From positions 1 to 16,941 of the forward strand of contig NZ_CAMLIX010000103.1 of assembly GCF_946479975.1 (NCBI RefSeq): 16,941 nucleotides of DNA, in the 5' to 3' direction. Shown here in pieces: positions 7,261-14,312 of the stretch. Origin of the DNA: an uncultured Flavobacterium sp. Its GTDB lineage: Bacteria; Bacteroidota; Bacteroidia; Flavobacteriales; Flavobacteriaceae. Under the pieces are notes generated by a model. That model was not told where the DNA came from and made no database searches. It saw nothing but the letters and a program-made list of their open reading frames with translations. Numbering within the stretch: the stretch's first letter is position 1; every line of letters begins with the position of its first letter. The translations under genes were made by a program, and so were the position numbers.

Positions 7261-7977
7261 TCAGAATTCAAAATTGAAACCTTTCTCTGTTAATTTCTCG
7301 TAGATTTCAGGGTCAAATTTATACAATTGAGCTGCTCTGTGCGATACATCTTGTTGTTTTTCGTCTAAAGCGGCCAAAAGTTTCATATGAAGAATTTTTC
7401 TTCTAAAGTTCGGTTTGTCCATTTCAATTCCCAAAATTTCTTCGTACAACTGCATCAATTGTAATAAAGTGAATTTCTCTGGAAGCAGATTAAAACCTAT
7501 TGGCGTCTGGCGGACTTTATTTCGAAGGTGTTGTAAACTGTAATCTAAAATTTCGTTATGATCGTAAATCAAATCTGGAATTGTGTTGATTTTATACCAT
7601 TTAGCATCAGAGGCTGTAAAACCTGCTTTAATATTGTAATCTTCTCTTTTTACCAAAGCATAATAGCCAATTGTAATAACGCGTCGCAGCGGAAAACGGT
7701 CTGGATCTCCAAACGCTTTCAATTGTTCTAGATAAATATTATCAAGTCCCGTTAATTCATTCAATAAACGATGCGCCGCATTATCGGTACTTTCTTTTTT
7801 GTTAATCCATCCTCCAGGAAGACCCCATTTTCCTTTGCTGATCCCTTCGCCGTGCTGTACCAAAAGTACTTCAAGACTGCCTTTGTCAAAACCAAAAATG
7901 ACACAGTCAATTGTGATGGCATTCATCGCACTGTTTTCACTTTTTGGAGCAGTTTTGTCATCTACATTTTCGACCAT
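7261..7977 (-). CDS. NUDIX-domain winged-helix regulator, copy 2 (NrtR/AraR-like)
   Basis: This 238-residue protein is the tandem paralogue of the next gene downstream, with a NUDIX domain then a winged helix (FTLLQLMQLYEEILGIEMDK, LHMKLLAALDEKQ). The NUDIX box (GGWINKKES to RLLNELTGL, about residues 55-78) has lost two of the three usual glutamates, suggesting a ligand sensor. The frame stays open to a TTG at 7996-7998. I chose the ATG at 7975-7977 because it is the first standard start and the extra seven residues have no match in the paralogue. It is divergent from the susC-like gene and next to the likely control region, so it is the natural candidate regulator of the polysaccharide locus. 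In Bacteroides the related AraR controls arabinose genes; the ligand here is unknown. Confidence 0.88.
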   Translation of the reverse strand: MVENVDDKTAPKSENSAMNAITIDCVIFGFDKGSLEVLLVQHGEGISKGKWGLPGGWINKKESTDNAAHRLLNELTGLDNIYLEQLKAFGDPDRFPLRRVITIGYYALVKREDYNIKAGFTASDAKWYKINTIPDLIYDHNEILDYSLQHLRNKVRQTPIGFNLLPEKFTLLQLMQLYEEILGIEMDKPNFRRKILHMKLLAALDEKQQDVSHRAAQLYKFDPEIYEKLTEKGFNFEF

Positions 7978-8174
7978 ATTCAAGATAAATTTTGACAAAT
8001 TAAATAAATAAAATGATTAGGAGGCTTCTTAAAAGCTTTATATTTTTTTTAACGAAACAAAAAATTGATTATCAGTAGATTAAAAAATCATTAAAAAACC
8101 TTCTTAATTAGATTGATTCTTAAATAGCTGATTGTCAATTTCATAAAACGCTGATTTTTCTACATTTTTTATTT

Positions 8175-8182
8175 CAAAACTA
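8175..8182 (-). promoter_or_regulatory. Possible -7 element for the NUDIX regulator
   Basis: The - strand reads TAGTTTTG, an exact TAnnTTTG match about 200 bases upstream of the ATG at 7977. There is no good -33 match. A second exact match, TAAATTTG, lies at 8289-8296 within the inverted repeat. AT-rich DNA gives such matches by chance. Confidence 0.3.
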
Positions 8183-8284
8183 ATTCAATTTTTACAGCAT
8201 TCGTAAAAATGGATTAGAATATATTAGAATAGAAAAAAATTAACCCTAATATTTTGTTAATATAGAAAATTTGTTTTACACTTG

Positions 8285-8321
8285 TAGTCAAATTTACCAT
8301 AAGATAAATTCAAATTGACTA
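8285..8321. promoter_or_regulatory. Spaced inverted repeat, candidate NUDIX-regulator operator
   Basis: TAGTCAAATTTA at 8285-8296 faces TCAAATTGACTA at 8310-8321. The arms match at 10 of 12 positions with a 13-base spacer, putting the half-site centres 25 bases apart. This suits a dimeric regulator. It lies between the divergent NUDIX regulator and the susC-like gene, and the left arm overlaps a possible - strand -7 box. The link to the NUDIX proteins is inferred from position only. Confidence 0.45.
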
Positions 8322-8495
8322 TAAGTAAAAAAAACAAAACTACAACTTAACTTAAACTTTACCACAATTGTTTTTTTAAAGAATTGATTTAATAGTTTAT
8401 TGATGAGATTACCATCATTAAAAACTGAAAAAAATTGATTTTGATGTTTTAAACAATAAAAACATCTGCTAATAGTCAGCAAGTACTAAATGTTG

Positions 8496-8522
8496 AAAAT
8501 GAGATTCAGGCCCTCATTTTTT
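8496..8522 (+). terminator. Terminator-like hairpin in the susC leader
   Basis: AAAATGAG (8496-8503) pairs with CTCATTTT (8513-8520) around a 9-base loop, and the T run continues to 8522. It lies about 85 bases before the susC-like start and points in the same direction, so it may act as an attenuator or end a short leader RNA. CAGG at 8507-8510 could instead pair with CCTG at 8530-8533, placing the terminator's right arm in a loop. The stem has only three G:C pairs. Confidence 0.4.
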
Positions 8523-8606
8523 GGCATGACCTGCTTGGGAAGTTTTCCGGAGTTTCTCTTAGAGTAGAAATTACTAACTATAACTTAAACTTAATCAATT
8601 CTTATT

Positions 8607-11600
8607 ATGAAAAGCAAAAATTGTATTAAAACAACAAAGCTTCCATATTTTATGGCGGTGCTGCTTAGCGTATTTATGATGCAGTTTGGATTTGCACAAG
8701 AATCCAAAACTGTAAGTGGAACAATCACTTCTGCCGAAGACGGATTTGGAGTTCCCGGAGCAACTGTACAAGTACAGGGAACAAAATCGAGTACTGTTAC
8801 CGATTTTGATGGAAAATATAAAGTGGAAGCCAAAACAGGCGATGTTTTAGTGATCACTTTCGTGGGATTTAAAACACAGAATATTACAGTTGGCACTCAA
8901 AAAGTAGTCAACGCAGTGATGCAGCCAGAAACTGCAGAACTTAAAGAAATCGTAGTAATTGGTTACGGTACACAAAAGAAGAAGGTAAATACTGCTGCAA
9001 CTTCGTTGGTATCTGGAAAAGATATTCAGCAAGTAGCATCTCTTGATGTTGTAAATGCTTTGCAGGGTCAGGCTTCTGGAGTTTCTGTAACTTCTTCTTC
9101 TGGTCAGCCGGGTGCGAATATGGTGGTAAATATTCGTGGAGCAGGTACAGCAGGAAACAGTGATCCGCTTTATGTGGTGGACGGTGTGGTGGTAGACAAC
9201 GGAATTGGATATTTGGATCCGTCTGTTATTGAAAGGGTTGACGTTTTGAAAGATGCTTCTGCAGCTTCTATCTACGGAGCAAGAGCGGCAAATGGAGTGA
9301 TCTTGGTAACTACTAAAAAAGGAAAAGACGGTAAAATGAATGTGGCATTCAGTTCTTATACAGGTTTTCAGCAGATTGCTAAAAAACTAGATTTGATGAA
9401 TACACAGGAATATACAACGATTATTAACGAAGCTCGTGTAAATTCTGGTTATGCGCCGTTATATACAAAAGATCAAATCGCTGGTTTTCCTAATAATGAC
9501 TGGCAGAAAGATTTGTTCTACGAAGGAGCAATGAAACAAAACCACTCACTTTTGATTACTGGTGGTGACGAAAAATCTACAATTGCAACGGGTTTATCTT
9601 ACTACGGACAAGATGGTATGATTGGAGGATCTACAAATCAATCGCAGTTTGACCGTGTAACTTTCTCTGTAAATTCTACTTCAGAAGTGATTAAAGGATT
9701 TTTGAAAATTGGTGAAAACTTTACTTTATCAAACATCAAATCTAAAGGTGTTGCAGATGATGGTATTTATGGCAATGCAATTAGAAGTTTCTTAAATGCA
9801 GCTCCAATTGATCAGGCGTATGACGCAAACGGAGGTTTTGCTCGTTCAGTTATTTCAAATGACGTAACAAATCCTGTTGGATCTTTGTATTACAACAACT
9901 TCAACCAGACAAAAACAAACCGTTATGTGGGGAATATTTTTGCTGAATTAAAAGTTATAAAAGACCTGACTTTCAGAACTAGTTTTGGTGTAGATATGAC
10001 AGATAGTAACTACCGCGCTTTTAGACCAGTTTATTCTCTTTCTTCAAATGATAACAATACTGTTTCTAGCGTAACTCAAAGTGGTACAAAATCTATGGGA
10101 TGGATTTTTGAAAATACACTTCAATACAAATTCAATCTTGCTTCTTCCCATAATTTTGATGTATTGGTTGGTACTTCTGCAAAAAAGAATACTTCTGATT
10201 ACATGGAAGGACAAGGAAGAAACTTAATTTTTGACGATTTTGCTCACGCTTATTTGGATAATGCAAAAGATCCTACATCAAATGTGGTAAAAGGAAATCG
10301 TAAAGATTATGCGATTCAGTCGTACTTCGGACGTTTATTATACGATTACAACAATAAATACTTATTCTCTGCAACAGTTCGTCGTGACGGTTCGTCAGAA
10401 TTTGGTCCAGATAACAAATATGCTATTTTCCCTTCGTTCTCAGCCGGATGGAATTTAGATAAAGAAGCTTTCTTTAAAGAAAATAAAGTTTTAAATAGTT
10501 TCAAATTAAGAGCAAGCTGGGGACAAAATGGTAACGACCAATTTGGTAGAAGATTTGCTTATTTGTCAACTGTAAATTCAACAGATAAAACTTATCATTT
10601 TGGAACTGGTGACGAAACGTTATTAGTAGGTTCAAGTCCAGATCAATTAGCAAATCGCAACTTAAAATGGGAAACTTCAGAGCAGTTAGATTTAGGTTTT
10701 GATGCTACTTTGTTCGACAAATTTAATTTGACTTTTGATTATTATGATAAGAAAACAAAAGATTGGCTGGTATTGGCCTCTATCCCAACTTATGCTGGAG
10801 CAACTGCACCTTACATTAACGGTGGAGATGTAAGCAACAAAGGTTTTGAAATTGGATTATCATACCGCACACGTATTGGACAAGATTGGAATTTTGCTGT
10901 AAATGCAAACCTTTCTCGCAACCAGAATGAAGTGTTGAGAATTGCAAACAATGAAGGAATCATTCACGGAGAATCAAACGTATTGTTTCAAGGTTTAGAC
11001 GAGATGAACCGTGTTGAAGTAGGAAAACCAATGGGTTATTTCTACGGATTAAAAACAGCTGGAATTTTCCAAAATGCGGCTGAAGTTGCAGCGGGAGTAC
11101 AGCCAAATGCACAGCCTGGAGATGTTCGTTTCGTAGATTTAAATGGTGACGGACAAATCGATGCAAATGATAAAACGCAAATTGGTGATCCAAATCCAGA
11201 TATTAATTACGGCATCAATTTAGAAATTTCATACAAAGCTTTTGATTTTTCTATCAATACTTATGGTATCGCTGGAGGACAAAACGTTTTCGGAATTCAC
11301 GATTACACTCGTGCTTATACAAATAACACAACAGATGTGTTGAACAGATGGACAAGCGAAGGAACTTCAAATAGAATTCCGAGAGTAACTTACGGAACAG
11401 ATGACAACGGTAATTACACTAAATTCTCAGATTTGTATATTCAGGATTCAGATTTCTTCAGAATTAAAAATGCTACCATCGGATGTGATTTAACGAAAGT
11501 AACAGACAAGTTGAAATTCTTCTCAAAATTCAGAGTGTACGTGGCTGGAAATAATATTTACACTTTCACGAAATACAAAGGAATGGATCCAGAGATTGGT

Positions 11601-11696
11601 TTCGGAAACGTAAATCAGTCTTGGGCAAAAGGAATCGATGTGGGATATTATCCACAGCCAAGAACCTACATGATGGGTCTAAATGTTAACTTTTAA
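8607..11696 (+). CDS. SusC-like TonB-dependent outer-membrane glycan transporter
   Basis: This 1029-residue protein has the usual length for the family. It has a signal peptide to about residue 30 (QFGFAQ), a carboxypeptidase-like regulatory domain (about 34-107, GVPGATVQVQGT, TDFDGKY), a TonB-box-like EIVVIGYG (114-121), a plug domain with the SusC marks PLYVVDGV (188-195) and DASAASIYGARAANG (216-230), and a large beta-barrel ending in MMGLNVNF. It imports oligosaccharides across the outer membrane using TonB energy, with the SusD-like protein as its lid. It lacks an N-terminal STN domain, so control by an anti-sigma/FecI-type sigma pair is not expected. It starts the operon, with 12 bases before the susD-like ATG. 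The substrate is not predictable from the sequence. Confidence 0.97.
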   Translation: MKSKNCIKTTKLPYFMAVLLSVFMMQFGFAQESKTVSGTITSAEDGFGVPGATVQVQGTKSSTVTDFDGKYKVEAKTGDVLVITFVGFKTQNITVGTQKVVNAVMQPETAELKEIVVIGYGTQKKKVNTAATSLVSGKDIQQVASLDVVNALQGQASGVSVTSSSGQPGANMVVNIRGAGTAGNSDPLYVVDGVVVDNGIGYLDPSVIERVDVLKDASAASIYGARAANGVILVTTKKGKDGKMNVAFSSYTGFQQIAKKLDLMNTQEYTTIINEARVNSGYAPLYTKDQIAGFPNNDWQKDLFYEGAMKQNHSLLITGGDEKSTIATGLSYYGQDGMIGGSTNQSQFDRVTFSVNSTSEVIKGFLKIGENFTLSNIKSKGVADDGIYGNAIRSFLNAAPIDQAYDANGGFARSVISNDVTNPVGSLYYNNFNQTKTNRYVGNIFAELKVIKDLTFRTSFGVDMTDSNYRAFRPVYSLSSNDNNTVSSVTQSGTKSMGWIFENTLQYKFNLASSHNFDVLVGTSAKKNTSDYMEGQGRNLIFDDFAHAYLDNAKDPTSNVVKGNRKDYAIQSYFGRLLYDYNNKYLFSATVRRDGSSEFGPDNKYAIFPSFSAGWNLDKEAFFKENKVLNSFKLRASWGQNGNDQFGRRFAYLSTVNSTDKTYHFGTGDETLLVGSSPDQLANRNLKWETSEQLDLGFDATLFDKFNLTFDYYDKKTKDWLVLASIPTYAGATAPYINGGDVSNKGFEIGLSYRTRIGQDWNFAVNANLSRNQNEVLRIANNEGIIHGESNVLFQGLDEMNRVEVGKPMGYFYGLKTAGIFQNAAEVAAGVQPNAQPGDVRFVDLNGDGQIDANDKTQIGDPNPDINYGINLEISYKAFDFSINTYGIAGGQNVFGIHDYTRAYTNNTTDVLNRWTSEGTSNRIPRVTYGTDDNGNYTKFSDLYIQDSDFFRIKNATIGCDLTKVTDKLKFFSKFRVYVAGNNIYTFTKYKGMDPEIGFGNVNQSWAKGIDVGYYPQPRTYMMGLNVNF

Positions 11697-11708
11697 TTTT
11701 TGAAAACG

Positions 11709-13289
11709 ATGAAAACATATATAAAATTATTTGCCCTTTCAAGCCTACTTGTTTTAGGTTCTTGTTCGGAGGATTTTTTAGAAAACGAACCATACACAGA
11801 TAAAGTAACAGAGAATTTTTATAAAACTCCAGCTGACGCTTTTGAAGGTTTGGTTGCCGTTTATGATGTATTGCAAAGAGAAGCTTACGGTACACAATTG
11901 ATCGTGAGTGAGCAGGCATCTGACAACTGTTTCGGCGGATTTGGTCTTGCAGATCCAACTATAGATTTACAATGGGACCGTTTCCAGTATACTACAGACA
12001 AAGATATGAACGCGCCAACTTGGACAAACTCTTATCTTGGAATTTACAGAGCTAATGTTTTGTTAGAAAACTTAGACAAAGTAAACTGGGGAGCAGATAC
12101 AGCTTTGAAAACACGTTACGAAGCAGAAGCTCGTTTTTTAAGAGCGCACTTCCACTTTCAGGCAGCAAAAATGTTTGGAGATATTGTTCCGTTAGATCAT
12201 ACGGTTACAACAAGCGAATTTCAATTACCAAGACAAGCAGCAGAAGTTACGTATGCTTTAATTGCTAACGATTTAAAATTTGCTGCAGATAACTTAAATA
12301 ATGATAATTATTCTAAAGCAGGAAATGCAAACTTTGGGCGTATTACAAAATGGGCTGCAGAAGCTTATTTGGCTAGAACATTCTTGTTTTACACTGGCGC
12401 TTACAACAAAACAGATTTAGCTGGAGTAATCACAAAAGCACAAGCAACAACTTATATTAATGATGTTGTAAGTAATAGTGGTCATGATTTAGTTCCTGAT
12501 TTTGCTAATCTTTGGCTGGCAGCTTCTTTAGAAAATTTTGTTGGAGAAGATAATACAGAAATGGTTTGGGCTGTTCGTTTTAATGGTTCAGGAAAAGGAA
12601 ATTGGGATCTTCACGAAGGAAACCGTTTCCAAGTAAACATTGCACCACGTGGAGGAGCAATTGGAAGATATGCAACAGGATGGGGTGGAGCAACAGTAAA
12701 CCCAAAATTGGTTGCAGCTTATGATCTTGCAGATACTAGAAAAAAAGCTTCATTTATTGATTATGTTGGAGAAGGATTAAATTTTGATGCACAAACAAGA
12801 GAGCAGCGTCAATACACTGGATATTCTTGGAAAAAATACTGCCCAATTACAAATGCTGCAGGAACAGCTGTCGTAGAAGCAAACGGAGGAAATTTCCAAA
12901 TTGATAACTACCAAGATTACGCTATTATTCGTTTTGCAGATGTTTTATTAATGGCTGCCGAATTAAACTTAGACGGAAATGCAGGTTTAGCTCAAGCAGA
13001 TCTAGACAGAGTTCGTGATCGTGCTTTTAAAAACACCACTCACAGAATTACTGCCTCTAAAGCAAACATTATGGAAGAGCGTCGTTTAGAATTGGCCTTA
13101 GAAGGATCACGTTATTTTGACTTAATCAGACAAGGAATGGTTGTAATGAAATCTGCTATTGATAACAATACCGGAGACTCACAATTTAATGTGACTTTTA
13201 GACCAGAAACTCAAGGATGGTTTGCTTTACCGCAATCGCAGATAATACTTTCAAACGGTACTATTAAGCAAAATGCAGGTTGGAATTAA
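11709..13289 (+). CDS. SusD/RagB-like surface glycan-binding lipoprotein
   Basis: This 526-residue protein is the lid partner of the SusC-like transporter and captures glycan at the cell surface. The lipoprotein signal MKTYIKLFALSSLLVLGSC places the lipidated cysteine at residue 19. The following SEDFLE is acidic, as in Bacteroidota surface-export signals. SusD marks are ARFLRAHFHF (about 141-150) in the TPR region and the C-terminal EERRLELALEGSRYFDLIRQG segment. The frame opens at a TTG at 11700, but the ATG at 11709 is preferred because it gives a standard lipoprotein signal. Spacing to the next gene is 18 bases, so these form one operon. Confidence 0.96.
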   Translation: MKTYIKLFALSSLLVLGSCSEDFLENEPYTDKVTENFYKTPADAFEGLVAVYDVLQREAYGTQLIVSEQASDNCFGGFGLADPTIDLQWDRFQYTTDKDMNAPTWTNSYLGIYRANVLLENLDKVNWGADTALKTRYEAEARFLRAHFHFQAAKMFGDIVPLDHTVTTSEFQLPRQAAEVTYALIANDLKFAADNLNNDNYSKAGNANFGRITKWAAEAYLARTFLFYTGAYNKTDLAGVITKAQATTYINDVVSNSGHDLVPDFANLWLAASLENFVGEDNTEMVWAVRFNGSGKGNWDLHEGNRFQVNIAPRGGAIGRYATGWGGATVNPKLVAAYDLADTRKKASFIDYVGEGLNFDAQTREQRQYTGYSWKKYCPITNAAGTAVVEANGGNFQIDNYQDYAIIRFADVLLMAAELNLDGNAGLAQADLDRVRDRAFKNTTHRITASKANIMEERRLELALEGSRYFDLIRQGMVVMKSAIDNNTGDSQFNVTFRPETQGWFALPQSQIILSNGTIKQNAGWN

Positions 13290-13307
13290 CTCTAAAACAA
13301 ATTGATT

Positions 13308-14177
13308 ATGAAACGTATATTATATATAGTATTAGCGGCTGTAACAATCAGTTCGTTTTTATTCTCTTGCGAGCCTGTTGAAGATCGTGAAAGTTTGCCA
13401 GCAGTGACGCTGACACCAGAAACACTTGAGTTTTCTATAACTCAAAATACAGCAAAAAAGAATGAAGTAGTTTTAAAGAATGATGATCCAACGGTGATTC
13501 CGTTTTGGAGATACGTTGACGGAAACGGAAACGAGCTAGGACATTCTAATAAAAGTGACGATAAAATAACTTTTCCTTTTGCCGGAAAATACACTGTTTA
13601 TTACACTGCTTTCGTACGCGGCGGTTCTGTCGAAGCGGCGCCCGTAACGATAGAGGTTCCAGAAAATGATAATGCATTCTTCAGTGATCCAAGATGGAAC
13701 AAATTGACAAACGGACAAGCTGGAAAAACTTGGGTAATGTACATGACAGCTCCATTAGAATTTATTGGAAACAGTCCGAGTTATGTTAACAGAGCGGTAA
13801 GCCCTGCGGGTTGGTGGCCAAATTTATCCGATATTTCATGGGCCGGTCTGGAAAATAAAGATTGGGGAGAAATTACTTTTGATCTTGACGGAGGTTACAA
13901 TGTCTCGGTAACGCAGACAAATCCAACTTTAGGAAGCACAGCAAAAACAACAAAAAAGGGAACATTCAATTATAGTTTGACAAATGGTGAAACCAATGAT
14001 AGAATTTCATTTAATGGAGGAACAGAAATGCTGCATCCAAATGAAGCAAGCTATTTTAGCCCTTCATTTAGTTTTACTAATGTAAAAATTGTAGAATTAA
14101 CGGATACAAGTTTGTGTTTTATCGCCATTAGAGCAGATGGTGATTATTTGATTTACCATATGGTTCCAAAATCTTAG
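13308..14177 (+). CDS. Putative surface glycan-binding lipoprotein (SusE/F position)
   Basis: This 289-residue lipoprotein has a signal ending LFSC with Cys21, followed by acidic EPVEDRES, consistent with surface display. An Ig/PKD-like domain occupies about residues 28-115 (FPFAGKYTVYYTAFVRGG, then VTIEV). A C-terminal beta-rich domain with many aromatics follows (GKTWVMY, AGWWPNLSDISWAG, DWGEITFDL). That layout and the position after SusD fit a surface glycan-binding protein of the SusE/SusF functional class, although no catalytic motif or specific family is recognisable. The tryptophans W173 and W174 and nearby residues could form a sugar platform. The ATG at 13308 is chosen over an upstream TTG because it starts a clean signal peptide. 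Confidence 0.75.
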   Translation: MKRILYIVLAAVTISSFLFSCEPVEDRESLPAVTLTPETLEFSITQNTAKKNEVVLKNDDPTVIPFWRYVDGNGNELGHSNKSDDKITFPFAGKYTVYYTAFVRGGSVEAAPVTIEVPENDNAFFSDPRWNKLTNGQAGKTWVMYMTAPLEFIGNSPSYVNRAVSPAGWWPNLSDISWAGLENKDWGEITFDLDGGYNVSVTQTNPTLGSTAKTTKKGTFNYSLTNGETNDRISFNGGTEMLHPNEASYFSPSFSFTNVKIVELTDTSLCFIAIRADGDYLIYHMVPKS

Positions 14178-14191
14178 GTTAGTTAGTTTTG

Positions 14192-14239
14192 AAGTCTCAG
14201 TTTTAAACATGTTTCTAACGTGCTTTAAGACTGAGACTT
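14192..14239. terminator. Long hairpin between the glycan-binding gene and the GH2 gene
   Basis: A 16-base arm at 14192-14207 (AAGTCTCAGTTTTAAA) pairs with 14224-14239 with only one non-Watson-Crick position (G:U on the + strand RNA), leaving a 16-base loop. It starts 14 bases after the stop codon. The following AATTATTTTAG is only weakly T-rich, so it may be a partial terminator or an RNA-stabilising hairpin that lowers expression of the downstream glycosidase. Confidence 0.6.
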
Positions 14240-14312
14240 AATTATTTTAGTAAGAAATAAACGAAATCGATTTTTATTTCTATCTTCAATTTCCAAAAAA
14301 AATAAAATACCA

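Larger units (their letters stand above)
7978..8606. other. Long divergent non-coding control region
   Basis: These 629 bases separate the NUDIX regulator from the susC-like gene. They are very AT-rich and hold no convincing gene. Contents that I can support: a spaced inverted repeat at 8285-8321, further GTCAAWTT half-sites at 7987-7996 (- strand) and 8134-8141, ATTAGAAT repeated at 8213-8220 and 8223-8230, possible - strand -7 boxes at 8175-8182 and 8289-8296, and hairpins in the presumed susC leader at 8496-8520 and 8534-8552. I found no exact TAnnTTTG on the + strand, so the susC promoter is not placed. Confidence 0.6.

Noticed and set aside
8230..8480. A + strand promoter for susC
   Set aside because: Every TTTG in this stretch was checked for a TA two bases before it and none matched exactly; the closest, TGATTTTG at 8436-8443, has no -33 element at proper spacing.
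8294..8482. A 62-codon - strand open frame in the control region before susC
   Set aside because: Its composition reflects AT-rich non-coding DNA (many F, K, N), it has no domain, and it overlaps the inverted repeat and susC leader.
11700..11708. TTG start for the susD-like gene
   Set aside because: The ATG at 11709 gives a standard lipoprotein signal peptide; the TTG adds three residues with no purpose.
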